Source: AP-15 sp963814805 (GTDB lineage: Bacteria; Pseudomonadota; Alphaproteobacteria; ATCC43930; CGMCC-115725). Taken from it: a DNA stretch of 64,000 nt. How positions within the stretch are numbered: the first letter of the stretch is position 1; every line of letters starts with the position of its first letter. Position numbers and translations under genes: made by a program. Below, piece after piece: positions 33,434 through 43,993 of this stretch. The notes under the pieces were generated by a model. That model did not search any database. It was not told where the DNA came from and saw only the letters and a list, made by a program, of their open reading frames with translations. The DNA lies in NCBI GenBank assembly GCA_963814805.1, contig CAWFER010000001.1, forward strand, positions 62,001 through 126,000, read 5' to 3'.

Positions 33434-34704
33434 TCACCAGGTGGCAAACATTGCGGCTACCGCCGCCGCCATCGCCCCGGTCGACAGCCAGCCCATCGCC
33501 CATAACGGGCGCGGCACCACGAACGCTCCCATGACCCGGCGTTGCCGGGCCATGACCATGATCACGACCATCAGCGGCACCGCCACGACGCCGTTGATCA
33601 CGGCAACCCAGAACAGTGCCTTGATCGGATCGAGACGGACAAAGTTGAAAAAGATGCCGATCAGGGTCGCGACCGCGATCGTGCCGTAAAACGCCTTCGC
33701 GTCTTTCGGCAGCCGACTGAGCCCGGTCGGCCAGCCCAACGCCTCGCCCAGCGCATAGGCGGCCGAGCCGGCCAGCACCGGCACCGCAAGCAAGCCGATC
33801 CCGATGATGCCGGCGGCGAACACGGCAAAGGTGAATTCGCCGGCGATCGGGCGCAGCGCCTCGGCCGCCTGCGCCGAGGTCTGGATGTCGGTGATGCCGT
33901 GCGCGTTCAGGGTCGCGGCCGTGGTGATGATGATGAACAGGCTGATCAGGTTGGAAAATCCCATGCCGACATAGGTGTCGACGCGAATTCGGCTGATCTG
34001 GGCGCGGGCTTCCCCGGGCGCCTCGCGCAGCGGGATGCGCCGCGGGATCGATTCGCTCGTCCTCCGCCTCCTCCGAGGATTGCCAGAAGAAGCAGTAGGG
34101 CGTGATCGTCGTGCCGAGGACCGCGACGATCGCGACGAGATAGTCCGTGCTCCAGCTCAGATTCGGCACCAAGGTGTTATAGACGACCTTGCCCCACGGC
34201 ACGTCGACCGCCAGCGCCGTCGCGACATAGGCGAACAGCGACACTGCCGTCCATTTCAGGATGCGCGACATAGTTTTCATACCGCGCAGAACACTTCGAG
34301 CAAGCGCGCAGACCGACGGCAAAGCCGACGACGTAAAGATGCGCCGAGCCGTGCCAGCAGCAGCTGCAGCGCGGCGCCCATCGCGCCGAGATCGGCGCCG
34401 AGGTTGAGGATGTTGGCGACGAGCAGCAAGGCCGACGATGACGCAGCAGCAGCCAGCGCGGATAATGCTCGCGGATGTTGCCGGCGATGCCCTCGCCGGT
34501 GACGCGGCCGATGCGGGCGCTGATCTCCTGGATCGCCGCCATCAGCGGCCAGGTGAACAGCATGACCCAGGCCATGCTGTAGCCGAACTGCGCGCCGACC
34601 TGCGAATAGGTGGCGATGCCGCTGGGATCGTCGTCGGAGGCGCCGGTGATCAGCCCGGGGCCGAGAAACGCCCAGATCCCGTGGAGACGCGGCCGGCGCG
34701 GCAT
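33434..34704 (-). CDS. Second NRAMP-like transporter, several apparent frameshifts
   Basis: Pieces of one transporter lie in different frames. N-terminal: IWAFLGPGLITGASDDDPSG, IATYSQVGAQFGYSMAWVML. Middle: LLVANILNLGADLGAMGAAL, then RILKWTAVSLFAYVATALAV, IVAVLGTTITPYCFFWQSSE. C-terminal, 33434-33964: MGFSNLISLFIIITTAATLN to the end. At least four frame changes (near 34440, 34360, 34290 and 34070) are needed. TM1 DDDPSG and TM6 TPY replace canonical DPGN and MPH. The upstream TonB-like, ligA and recN genes show the same kind of breaks, so error is as likely as decay. The start at 34704 is a guess. Confidence 0.7.
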
Positions 34705-34790
34705 CCAATGACGCGCGATTCGCCCGGCGAGCGGTCGGGCGTCTTGTGGATTGCAATAGACGGTCGGATCGGTCTCCGACGGGGTTTCGG

Positions 34791-35822
34791 TCAATCGTCG
34801 AGCGCCTCGGGGAATTCGAGCCGGAATTGCAGCATCATGCTCGGCCCCTGAAACCATTGCGGCAAAGGCGGGAAGCGACCGACAGCGCGGATCATCTGCT
34901 CGACCCGCTGATCGATGTCAGGATAGCCCGAACTCAGTCCGACGTTGAGCATCGCCACCGTGCCGTTGTCAAGCACCAGCACGTTGATAATCGTCTCACC
35001 GCGCCGCCCATCAACCAGCGAGCGGGACAGTAGCCCGATATGCTGGCGCGCAAGATAGGCGAGGTAGGCCAGATACTCGTCGCGCGTGGCGGCGGGTCCC
35101 GGAAACCGACCCGGCCGCGGGTTGAAGTGGGACCGCTGCGCTCGCCGGACGCGGTTGGGAAGATTTCGGCGGCGATTTGGGGACGAGCGACTGGTCGGGT
35201 TCTGGAGGTTTCGGCAGCGCCAATTCAGGCGGCGTTGGCAGCGGCGGCGGCGGCGGAAAGAAAGCGGTCTGTTGCGGTCGCTTCGAGCGCAGAGTTCGGC
35301 GCTCGACGCGGGCTGCTTGTTCGCGACCGGCGTTTTGCTCTGCCTCTGATCGCGTCCCTTGCTCCCCGGGCTGCCCATATTCTCCGAGGCGATGCGCCCG
35401 GCGGCCGCCGCCTCTCCGGCTTCAGCCGCGGCTTGGGCACCGGCTCTCGGTCGACGGCATTGGCGGCGGCGGCTGAAACACCAGCTGCACCGGGATCGGC
35501 GTAATCTCGGCCGGCCGGTGCATCGGCCAATCGAGCAGCAGCAGCAGGGGCAGCAGATGCAGCAGCAGCGAACCGATCGGCCCGAACGGGCGCCGCGCGC
35601 GACTGCGACTCGGACCGGCGGCTCGCGTTCGGGAAGCGGCGGCGATCCGGCTGGCGTGACGGCGGCCAGCGGAATTGCCGGCTCACGGCGACCCTCGACC
35701 AGCAGATCGGCAGCGAGCGGGATCGGCGACCAGGATAGAAGCGGCCGCCAACCAGGCGCCCCGGACGAGGGCGCGAAACCGGGCTCGGTGCGGGGTTCGA
35801 TCGGGGCGTCGATGCGGAACAC
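34791..35822 (-). CDS. TonB-like energy transducer, apparent frameshifts
   Basis: The C-terminal ~90 residues are a clear TonB C-terminal domain (ETIINVLVLDNGTVAMLNVG, then IDQRVEQMIRAVGRFPPLP). In a neighbouring frame the N-terminal part has a membrane helix and a proline-rich start: IGSLLLHLLPLLLLLDW, then RPAEITPIPVQLVFQPPPP. At least two or three frame changes between about 35140 and 35590 separate these parts. TonB transmits proton-motive energy to outer-membrane receptors; no exbB, exbD or receptor is in the window. It starts 9 bp after the ligA stop, so it is in the recN-ligA operon. Confidence 0.7.
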   Translation of the reverse strand: MFRIDAPIEPRTEPGFAPSSGAPGWRPLLSWSPIPLAADLLVEGRREPAIPLAAVTPAGSPPLPEREPPVRVAVARGARSGRSVRCCCICCPCCCCSIGRCTGRPRLRRSRCSWCFSRRRQCRRPRAGAQAAAEAGEAAAAGRIASENMGSPGSKGRDQRQSKTPVANKQPASSAELCARSDRNRPLSFRRRRRCQRRLNWRCRNLQNPTSRSSPNRRRNLPNRVRRAQRSHFNPRPGRFPGPAATRDEYLAYLAYLARQHIGLLSRSLVDGRRGETIINVLVLDNGTVAMLNVGLSSGYPDIDQRVEQMIRAVGRFPPLPQWFQGPSMMLQFRLEFPEALDD

Positions 35823-35831
35823 CGCCCGTCG

Positions 35832-37980
35832 TCACCCTGCCGCGCCGGCCTCGCTGGCGAGCGCCAGCCACGCGGCCTCGTCGAGCACGGCGACGCCGAG
35901 GGCCGCGGCCTTGGTCGCCTTGGAGCCAGGGTCGGCGCCGGCGACGACGTAATCGGTCTTGGCCGACACCGAGCTTGTCACATTGGCGCCGAGCGCCTCG
36001 GCGCGGGCCTTGGCCTCGGACCGGCTCATGGTTTCGAGCGCGCCGGTGAAAACGATGGTCTTGCCGGCGAGCGGCGAGGCCGCGCCCGGTCGCGTCGACC
36101 CGGCCCGCGCCGCGTAATCGGCGACCGTGACCTCGTTTTCGAGGTCGTCGAGCACGGCGCGATTATGCGGCTCGGCGAAAAAGCCGATGATGTCGGCGGC
36201 CATGTCCGGGCCGATGCCGTGGATATCGACGAGGCCGGCCCGCGCCTCGCCCGCCGGGTCTTGCGCCGCCTCCATCTCGGCGCGCCAACGTGCCAGCGAA
36301 CGGTAATGCCGGGCGAGCAGCCGCGCCGTCGCCTGGCCGACCTGCGGGATGCCGAGCGCGTTGATGAAGCGGTCGAGCGCGATCTGGCGGCGCTCATCGA
36401 TCGCGGCGACGAGCTTTCTGGCGCTGACCGCGCCCCAGCCTTCGCGTTCGGCGATGATTACCGGATCGAGCCGGAAGATGTCGCCGGGCCGGCGGATCAG
36501 GCCGTCCTCCCAGAACGCCTGAATGTGCTTGGCGCCGAGCCCCTCGATGTCGAAACCGTCGCGGGCGACGAAATGCTTGAGCCGCTCGACCGCCTGCGCC
36601 GCGCAGATCAGCCCGCCAGTGCAGCGCCGCGCCACCATGCCCGGCTCGCGCACCGCGAGGCTGCCGCAGACCGGGCAATGCTCGGGAAAATGGTAGGGCT
36701 GCGCCTGCGGCGGCCGACGCTCGGCGACCACCGCGACGATCTGCGGGATCACGTCGCCGGCGCGCTGGACGATGACGGTATCGCCGATGCGCACGTCCTT
36801 GCGGGCGATCTCGTCCTCGTTGTGCAGGGTGGCGCGCTGCACCACGACGCCGCCGACGGTGATCGGCTCGAGCGCCGCGACCGGGGTCAAGCGCACCCTG
36901 CCGCCCGACCGAGATCAGGATGTCGCGCAGCACCGTCTGCGCCTGCTGGGCCGGGAATTTGTGGGCGAGCGCCCAGCGCGGCGCGCGGCTGACCATGCCG
37001 AGCCGCTCCTGCAAGGCCGAGATCGTCGACCTTGTAGACGACGCCGTCGATGTCGTAGGGCAAAGCCGCGCGATCGGCGGCGATGTCGCGGTAGTAGGCC
37101 AGCACCTGGTCGACGCCGCGGCATAGGCGCGAGCGATCGTTGACGGTCAGCCCCCATTTGCGGAATTGCGCCAGAGCCTCGGCGTGGGTGCGGGCGAAGG
37201 GGGCGCTCGCCTCGCCCCAGGCATAGGCGAAGAATTTGAGCGGCCGGCGTGCGGTGATCGACGGGTCGAGCTGGCGCAAGGAGCCGGCGGCGGCGTTGCG
37301 CGGGTTGGCGAAAGCGGGCTCGCCGGCGGCGGCGCGCTCCTCGTTCAGTGCGAAAAAGCCGGTGCGCTCCATATAAACTTCGCCGCGAATCTCGATCACT
37401 CTCGGGCCACCCGGCCCCGGCCAGCGTCGCCGGCACGCTGGGCAAGGTACGGATGTTCGCGGTCACATCCTCCCCGGTGACGCCGTCGCCGCGAGTGGCG
37501 CCCTGCACCAGGCGGCCATTTTCGTAGCGCAAGCCCGAGCGAAAGTCCATCGATCTTGGGTTCGGCCATGATCTCGATCGTATCCTCGGCGACGAGGGCA
37601 CTGTCGGCCGGACGGCTGAAGAAATTGCGGATGCCGGCGAAAAAATCGCGCACATCGGCTTCCTCGAACGCGTTTTCGAGCGACAGCATCGGCCGTGTAT
37701 GGGTGACCTTGGCAAACCCGGCGGCGGGCGCGGCGCCGACCCGGTGCTGCGGGCTGTCGCCGCGCACCAGTGCTGGAAAGCGGGCTTCGATCGCGGCGTT
37801 GCGCCGGCGCAATGCGTCGTAATCGGCGTCGGAGATTTCCGGGGCGGCGTCGGCGTAATAGAGCCGGTCGTGCCGCCGGATCTCCTCGGCCAATGCCGCC
37901 AGCTCGGCCCGCGCCTCGGCCTCGGTCAGCTCCCCGGCCGGGCTCGCATCGGGTTCGGCGCGGCGGCGCGAGGCGCTCAT
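35832..37980 (-). CDS. ligA: NAD-dependent DNA ligase LigA, four apparent frameshifts
   Basis: Seals nicks in replication and repair; normally essential. All domains are found but in shifting frames: N-terminal Ia domain (LYYADAAPEISDADYDALRR), adenylation site MAEPKIDGLS with the catalytic Lys, RGEVYMERTGFFALNEERAA, ANPRNAAAGSLRQLD, IDGVVYKVDDL, the OB fold, a zinc finger (HCPVCGSL to C-T-G-G-L-I-C), HhH repeats and a C-terminal BRCT domain (KTIVFTGALETMSRSEAKAR). Frame changes fall near 37540, 37405, 37020 and 36905. Near 37020 one extra G is explicit (DDL then ALQERLG). Start ATG 37980 overlaps the recN stop. Given essentiality, sequence errors are the best explanation. Confidence 0.9.
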
Positions 37981-39655
37981 GCCCGGCCTCCGGCGATCAG
38001 GCTCGCCGCGGCGGCTCGCGCCTCGGCGGTCACGATGCGGCCGGACAGCATGCGGGCGATCTCCTCCTGTCGCGTATCCGGATCGAGCTCCTCGACCAGG
38101 GTCACGGTCTGGCGCTCCGAGAGCCGCTTGGCGACGCGCCAGTGATGAGCGCCGCGGGCGGCGACCTGCGGCGAGTGGGTCACGACGAGGACCTGCAGGC
38201 TGGTGCCGAGTCGCTGCAAACGTTCGCCGACCGCGGCTGCGACCGCGCCGCCGATGCCGCTGTCGACCTCGTCGAAGATCAATGTCGGCGCCGAGGATGT
38301 GCCGGCCAGCACCAGCTTCAAAGCCAGCATGAAGCGCGACAGCTCGCCGCCCGAAGCGATCCGCGCGAGCGGCCCGAACGGCGCGCCGGGAATGGTGGCG
38401 ATCTCGAAATGCACCCGCTCGCAGCCATGCTCGCCCCAATCGGGCTCGGCAAGCGGCGGTCAGCACCGTGCGAAACCGCGCCTTGTCGAGCCGCAACGGC
38501 TTCAGCTCGGCCGCGACCCCGGCATCCAGCCGCTGGGCGGCCTCGATGCGCGCCCGCGAAACCCTTTGTGCCGCGGCGACGTATTCGCCGCGAGCGGCGT
38601 CAGTCGCCCGGGCGAGAGTCTGCGGCATCCTCGGCCCCGGCCTCGATCGCTGCGATCCGGGCGGCTTAGCGCATCGCGCAATGCCGGCAGAGCGGCGACC
38701 GCGACCTGATGCTTGCGGGCGGCGGCGCGCAGCGCGAAGAGGCGCTCCTCGACAGTTTCCAGCTCGCGCGGGTCGAGTTCGAGGCTGCGGGCGGCGGCTT
38801 CGAGCACGGCCAGCGCCTCGGCGGTCTCGTTGGCGGCGCGCTCGGCCGCGGCCAAGGCCTCGTCGAGCAGGCCCTGGGCGCGCTCGCGAGCCCGCTCCAG
38901 CCGCCGTGTCGCCCGCGCCAGCGCCGCCTGCGCGCCGGCCTCGCCGCCGAGTTCGCCAACGGCTTCGTTCAAGGTTTCGGCCAGGCGCTCGGCATTTTGC
39001 AACAGGGTTCGGCGGGCGGCGAGGCGGTCCTCTTCGCCGGCCTCGGGCGCGAGCGCATCGAGTTCGGCCAGATGGTGGCGCAGCAGATCCTCCTCCTCGC
39101 GGCCGGCGGCGGCGAGGCGGGCTGCCTCCTCTTCGCGCAGACGCGCCGCGCGCCAATTCTGCCAGGCCTGCGCCAATGCCGCGCCCGGCCGAATTCTGCT
39201 CGGCGAAGGCGTCGAGGATCATGCGATGGTTGGCCGGATCGAGCAGGCCGCGCTGCTCGAACTGGCCCTGGATCTCGACCAGGCTGTCGCCGAGCTGGCG
39301 CAGCAGGCCGATGCTCGGCTGGCTCGTCATTGACAAAGGCGCGGCTGCGGCCGTCGGCGCGCAGCAGCCGGCGCAGCACGATTGTCTCGCTATCGCCGTC
39401 GAGACCGGCTTCGCGCAGGATCGCATGGGCCGGGTGGTTGCGTCCGACCGCGAATTCGGCGGTGACCGCCGCCTCGCCGGCGCCTTCGCGCACCAGCCCG
39501 GCCTCGGCCCGCCGGCCCAAGGCCAGCCCCAGCGCATCCAGCAGGATCGACTTCCCCGCCCCGGTCTCGCCGGTCAGCACGCACAGCCCCGCGCGAAAGG
39601 CCAAATCGAGCCGATCGATCAAGACAATTTCGCGTATGGTCAGGCCGAGCAGCAT
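37977..39655 (-). CDS. recN: DNA repair protein RecN, several apparent frameshifts
   Basis: SMC-like ATPase for double-strand-break repair. N-terminal Walker A part: MLLGLTIREIVLIDRLDLAF, LTGETGAGKSILLDALGLAL. The DSLVEIQGQFEQRGLLDPAN part, the long coiled coil (ARATRRLERARERAQGLLDE) and the C-terminal Walker B/signature (RIASGGELSRFMLALKLVLA, PTLIFDEVDSGIGG) lie in different frames. At least five changes are needed (near 39322, 39185, 38665, 38620 and 38455). The stop overlaps ligA (ATGA), the usual recN-ligA coupling. Confidence 0.88.
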
Positions 39656-39769
39656 TCCCCCGATGATATAGGCAGCGTGGGGGCCAAACCAGGAGCGCCG
39701 GCCGGTGCTGCGCGGCGCAAGATAGAGAGCCCGCCGCGGTCGGGACGTAGCGGCCCATATGGCGGGCGG

Positions 39770-40744
39770 CTAAGCGCGGATTTCCTGGCGCTGGAAGAGG
39801 ATGTAGGCGATCGCGAAGATCACGATCATCGTCGCGATCGAGCCCGGTCAATTGCGGCCAGATCAGCAGGAAGCTCTGCGTTGCCGGCAATGGCGTGCCG
39901 AGGAGGGCGCCCTGGATCTGGCTGTACAGCACCGGGCCGAGGGCGCGGGTCGCGGGCTGCAGCAGGGCCAGCGCAATCTCGGCGTAGAGCGTGTTCGGCG
40001 AGATCCGGGCGATCAGTTGCGAGGTGTGCAGATAGGCGAGGTTCGGGCCGAAAATCGTGCCGGACGGACCGGCGATCATCGTCGCCAGCGAGCGGCGTCA
40101 CCACCGGCCAGAACAAGCGCGAACAACAGCCACGCCCCGAGCGCCGCAAGCGCGGCGGTGGCCGGCGCGCGGAAGATGATCGAGAACAGCATCGCCACCG
40201 CCAGCCATACCCCGCCATAGGCGAGAGTGGAGATGAAGAACCCGAGCATGCGGATCGTCTCTTCGGTGCTCGGCGGCAGACCGAGCATCAGGAGGCCGAG
40301 GCCGATCACCAGCAGCCACAACGAGACGAGGCCGATCGCCAGCGCGAGCAGTCCGGCGAGAAACTTTCCCAGCAGCAGCGCGTCGCGATAGATCGGCTGG
40401 GCCAGCACCCGGCTTAAGGTGCGCCGGTTGAACTCGCCGTTGATCGCATCGAAGCCGATCGCGATCGCCACGAGCGGAATCAGAAAGCCCAAGAGCGCGA
40501 TAAACGAAGGCAGCGGATCCTGGGCCATCGTGAACAGGCGCAGAAACAGAAACGGGCTCTCGCCGATGGTTGCGCGAATCGACAGGATCGCGGCATAGGC
40601 CGCACCGATCGCCGTCAGGAAGATCAGCGCCTCGAGCAGCCACATGCGGGCGCCCGAAAGATAATCGGCCGCCTCTTTGGCGAGGACGACGCCCGCCCCG
40701 GACCACGGCGAGCCCGAACGCCCTTGACGCACTTTACGCAGCAT
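39770..40744 (-). CDS. ABC-2 type transporter permease (NosY/GldF-like), two apparent frameshifts
   Basis: Membrane subunit: six or so hydrophobic segments (LLEALIFLTAIGAAYAAILS, FIALLGFLIPLVAIAIGFDA) and the conserved NGEFNRRTLSRVLAQPIYRD loop of the NosY family. After about 40085 the frame changes to MIAGPSGTIFGPNLAYLHTS, and near 39845 again to SIATMIVIFAIAYILFQRQE with a stop at 39770. ATG 40744 overlaps the end of the ATPase gene. It pairs with the ATPase and NEW3-domain genes upstream. Confidence 0.82.
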
Positions 40745-41672
40745 CGCGGGCCTCGTCGAAGTAGCGGGTGTAGACCTCGTTGAGGCTGGGCGCGGCAAAG
40801 CGGATGCCGTAGAGCGCGCAATCGGGGGCCAGCGCGCGGGCGACCTCGGGCCGCAGGTCGCGCGCACAATCGAGGCGAAAGAGATCGGGGCCGATGGTCT
40901 GCACCCGCACCACCCCGCTCATGCCGGCGAGCCGGTCGCGGATTGCCGGCCCGCGCGCCTCGATGTCGATGACATGCCCGCCGCCCAGGACCTGCTGGGC
41001 TAGGTCGGTCACCCTGCCCGCCAGGGCGATCCGCCCGCGATTGAACAAAGCCACGCGGTCACACACGCTCTGCACCTGATCGAGATGATGCGACGACAGC
41101 AGCACGGTGGCGCCGTCAGATCTAAGCCCCCGGATCATTTCGAGAAATTCCTGTGTCGAATGCGGGTCAAGCGTCGCGGTCGGCTCGTCGAGGATGGCGA
41201 TCTGCGGATTTTTCATCAGCAGCTCGGCGAGACCGAGCCGCTGGCGCATGCCGCGCGAAAATGTCGCGACCCGCTGGCGGCCGGCGTCGGGCAGCCCGAC
41301 CCGGATCATTGCCAGCTCGAAACGATGGTCGATCTCGCCGCGCGAAAGCCCGGCGAGCCGTCCGGTATAGGCGAGGTTGTCGCGGGCCGAAAGCGCGTCA
41401 TAAAAGCCGATCGAATCGGGCAGGTAGCCGACCCGGCGCTTGACCTCGAGCGGCTGGCGCAACGGATCGAAGCCGGCGACCTCCGCCCGGCCGGCGCTGG
41501 GTTCGGTCAGGCCCAGCAGCATCAAGATCGTCGTCGTCTTGCCCGAGCCGTTGGGCCCGAGCAGGCCTACGATCTCGCCGGCCGCGACTTCAAGGTCGAT
41601 ATGGTCGACCGCGATCGTATCACCATAGCGCTTGGTCAGCCCCTCGGTGTGAATGACGATGTCGCCGGGCAT
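40734..41672 (-). CDS. ABC transporter ATP-binding protein
   Basis: 312 residues with Walker A LLGPNGSGKTTTILMLLG, Q-loop region, signature FSRGMRQRLGLAELL and Walker B AILDEPTATLDPHS. The C-terminal ~80 residues form the extension seen in ABC-2 (CcmA/NosF-like) ATPases. ATG 41672 follows the NEW3 gene by 38 bp and its stop overlaps the permease start. Substrate unknown; this three-gene set is known in other Alphaproteobacteria. Confidence 0.92.
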   Translation of the reverse strand: MPGDIVIHTEGLTKRYGDTIAVDHIDLEVAAGEIVGLLGPNGSGKTTTILMLLGLTEPSAGRAEVAGFDPLRQPLEVKRRVGYLPDSIGFYDALSARDNLAYTGRLAGLSRGEIDHRFELAMIRVGLPDAGRQRVATFSRGMRQRLGLAELLMKNPQIAILDEPTATLDPHSTQEFLEMIRGLRSDGATVLLSSHHLDQVQSVCDRVALFNRGRIALAGRVTDLAQQVLGGGHVIDIEARGPAIRDRLAGMSGVVRVQTIGPDLFRLDCARDLRPEVARALAPDCALYGIRFAAPSLNEVYTRYFDEARDAA

Positions 41673-41710
41673 CCTGTTCTCGCCGGTTCTGGCTCGTTCG
41701 GGCGGGCTCG

Positions 41711-42898
41711 CTAGCGCCGGCCGTAGCGCGCGACGGCGAAGACGACGACGAGCAAGGCGATAACGATAATCCCGATCCCGACCATGCCCCACAGGGTCGA
41801 GGTCAGGACGGTGATGCGGAAATCGGCCGATCGCGACTGGCCGCCGGCGGCGCTGGCGGTGACTGTCGTCTGATAATCGCCGGCGATGGCGCGGGCGGAA
41901 GGGGTAAAGACGACTTGGACCGATTGCGACTTGCCGGCGGCGAGCTCCGGCAATTCCCTGGGGTCGAAGCTAGTCTTCCAGCCGTCAGGTGCGGTGGCGC
42001 TCAACTCGATAGCCTGCGCCGCCTCGCTGCCGTCATTGCGGACGACGACCGTCAGGGGGCTGGCCTTGCCGGCAAGGGCTTCGCCGCTGAGACGGCCGCC
42101 CTCGCCGGACAGCGACAACCGAGGGCGGCCGAAGATCGTAACGGCGAGGGGCAGGGTCGCCGCGGCAGCTTCGCTTTTGGCGTGCATCGCCAGCTTATAC
42201 TCCCCGGCCGGCGTGTCGCGCGGCGCCGAGACCGACATGTCGATGTCCTTCGATCGCCCAGCCTCGATCGGGATGCTGGTGATCTGTTGGCTGCCATAGG
42301 CCTCGGTAAAGGTGACTTGGAAACTCTTTGGCGCGTCGGCGGTGAAGTTGATCGTCGCATCGCGCCCGCTGTCGTTGGCGACCTTGACGGTGTATTTGAA
42401 TGCGGTTGACGAAGTGCCGCGCAACGCCGGGAAACTGGTCGAAAGCTTGAGCTTGGCCGGCAGTTCGCGCCCGATTGTCAGGGTGATCGGCAACTCGATC
42501 TCGCCTCTGTCGCCGCGCGCGGACACCAGAAATCGATAGTCGCCGGGGCCGGCGCCGGCCGGCGGCTTGAGGCGCAACTGAAGTTTGTCCTTGCTGTTGG
42601 GGCCGACGATCGCGCTGCCGACCGGCTGACCGCCCCCGAGGATTGTGGACTTCCAACCCTTCGCGACCTGCGGCACTGAAAGGGTCAGCTGCTGTGGCGG
42701 CAGACGGAAATTCTCCAAAGTCAGATCGATGGTCTGGGTTTCGTCGGCGCGGACCGTAAGGGCGGGATATTTGGTGGTCAGATAAATTCCGGTGATCTCG
42801 GCGGGGATGGCCGCCGGCTTGGTGGCGGCCAGGGCGCCGAAGCCCGCCAGACCTATCGCCAACCCTGCAGATAAGACTACGAGCAGCCCCCGCCGCAT
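41711..42898 (-). CDS. Exported NEW3-domain membrane protein (COG1470-like), partner of the ABC-2 exporter
   Basis: 395 residues from ATG 42898. Signal peptide (LLVVLSAGLAIGLAGFGALA), then tandem beta-sandwich repeats of the NEW3/NPCBM-associated type (LPPQQLTLSVPQVAKGWKST; AQAIELSATAPDGWKTSFDP), and a C-terminal membrane helix (MVGIGIIVIALLVVVFAVAR). The bulk is periplasmic, tethered by the last helix. First gene of a NEW3-ATPase-permease operon inserted between bamD and recN. Role in export is inferred from the operon. Confidence 0.8.
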   Translation of the reverse strand: MRRGLLVVLSAGLAIGLAGFGALAATKPAAIPAEITGIYLTTKYPALTVRADETQTIDLTLENFRLPPQQLTLSVPQVAKGWKSTILGGGQPVGSAIVGPNSKDKLQLRLKPPAGAGPGDYRFLVSARGDRGEIELPITLTIGRELPAKLKLSTSFPALRGTSSTAFKYTVKVANDSGRDATINFTADAPKSFQVTFTEAYGSQQITSIPIEAGRSKDIDMSVSAPRDTPAGEYKLAMHAKSEAAAATLPLAVTIFGRPRLSLSGEGGRLSGEALAGKASPLTVVVRNDGSEAAQAIELSATAPDGWKTSFDPRELPELAAGKSQSVQVVFTPSARAIAGDYQTTVTASAAGGQSRSADFRITVLTSTLWGMVGIGIIVIALLVVVFAVARYGRR

Positions 42899-43068
42899 TC
42901 CCGAACACTCCAAGCCTTTTCGGGGCACCCCTGGCCGCAAGGGTCAAGGGGGCGCACCGAGCGCAGCCGGACGGCTTGCCGGCGCGCTCAGATACGTCAG
43001 CCCGCAGCCGCGGCGAAATGAACAATTTTTAATCTTGCCGGCGTGCCCGATCGGGACCGGCTCCAGGT

Positions 43069-43899
43069 TTAGAACAGGCTGCCGACGGTGCGGCCGAACC
43101 AGCTTTGCGTCTGGGCGTCGGGTTCTTGGCTTCCCTTTAAGAGGGCGTAAGCGTCGCCGTACCACTCGCTCCCCGGATAGTTGTAGCCGAGGACCGCGGC
43201 ATTGCGCTTGGCCTCGGCGGTCAGACCCAGCGCCAGGTCGCATTCGACGAGACGTTCGAGCGCCTCGGGGACATGGGTTGTGGTCTGATATTTCTCGATG
43301 ACACGTTTGAAGCGATTCATTGCCGCCAGGTACTGGTCGCGAGTGAGGTAGTAGCGGCCAATCTCCATCTCTTTGCCGGCCAGATGGTCAAGCGTGAAGT
43401 CGCGTTTGAGCTTGGCGTCGCGGGCGTACCTGGTGTCGGGAAAGCGGCGGATCACGTCGTCGAGCGCCTTCAAGGCAAGCTCGGTCGTCCTCTGGTCGCG
43501 GCCGACATCGACGATCTGAACATAATAGGAGATCGCCTTCAGATAGTAGGCATAATCGACGTCCCGATTTCCTGGGTGGAGGGTGATGAAGCGGTCGGCC
43601 GCAATGATCGCTTCGTTATAGCTGCCCGCCTCGTAGAGGGCGTAGGCCGCCATCAGTTGGCTCTTTGTCGCCCAGATTGAATACGGGTGCTGGCTTTCGA
43701 CTTGATCAAAGGTCTTGGCTGCTTGATCGTAGCGCTCCTCGACCATCTGATCCATGGCCTGATTGTAGAGATCGTCAACCGGTTTTTCGATGTAGGCGTC
43801 TTTTTGGGCGCCCGCGCAGGCCGTGAGCCAAGCCGCCATCGCGGCCACGGCAAGCGGACGGGACAGAACAAGCGGTCGGGACAGGGATGGCGAGCGCAT
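43069..43899 (-). CDS. bamD: Outer-membrane assembly lipoprotein BamD
   Basis: Subunit of the BAM complex that inserts outer-membrane beta-barrels. 276 residues with a lipobox (WLTACAGAQ), then TPR repeats: LYNQAMDQMVEERYDQAAKT, HPYSIWATKSQLMAAYALYE, IIAADRFITLHPGNRDVDYA. This is the ComL/YfiO pattern. ATG 43899 chosen because it gives a proper signal peptide. Between lpxC upstream (94 bp gap) and the inserted ABC genes. Confidence 0.94.
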   Translation of the reverse strand: MRSPSLSRPLVLSRPLAVAAMAAWLTACAGAQKDAYIEKPVDDLYNQAMDQMVEERYDQAAKTFDQVESQHPYSIWATKSQLMAAYALYEAGSYNEAIIAADRFITLHPGNRDVDYAYYLKAISYYVQIVDVGRDQRTTELALKALDDVIRRFPDTRYARDAKLKRDFTLDHLAGKEMEIGRYYLTRDQYLAAMNRFKRVIEKYQTTTHVPEALERLVECDLALGLTAEAKRNAAVLGYNYPGSEWYGDAYALLKGSQEPDAQTQSWFGRTVGSLF

Positions 43900-43993
43900 C
43901 GGCAAATCCGACTTGATCCAACGCTTCACGTCTGCGGCCGATTTATGTGCGCGGCGCCGGCGATGCGCAAGGCCGGCACATCCATCGCGTCGA

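Noticed and set aside
38468..40417. 649-codon plus-strand frame
   Set aside because: Shadow of recN and the ABC permease; arginine-rich with no domain. Frame breaks in recN make it look longer than the real gene.
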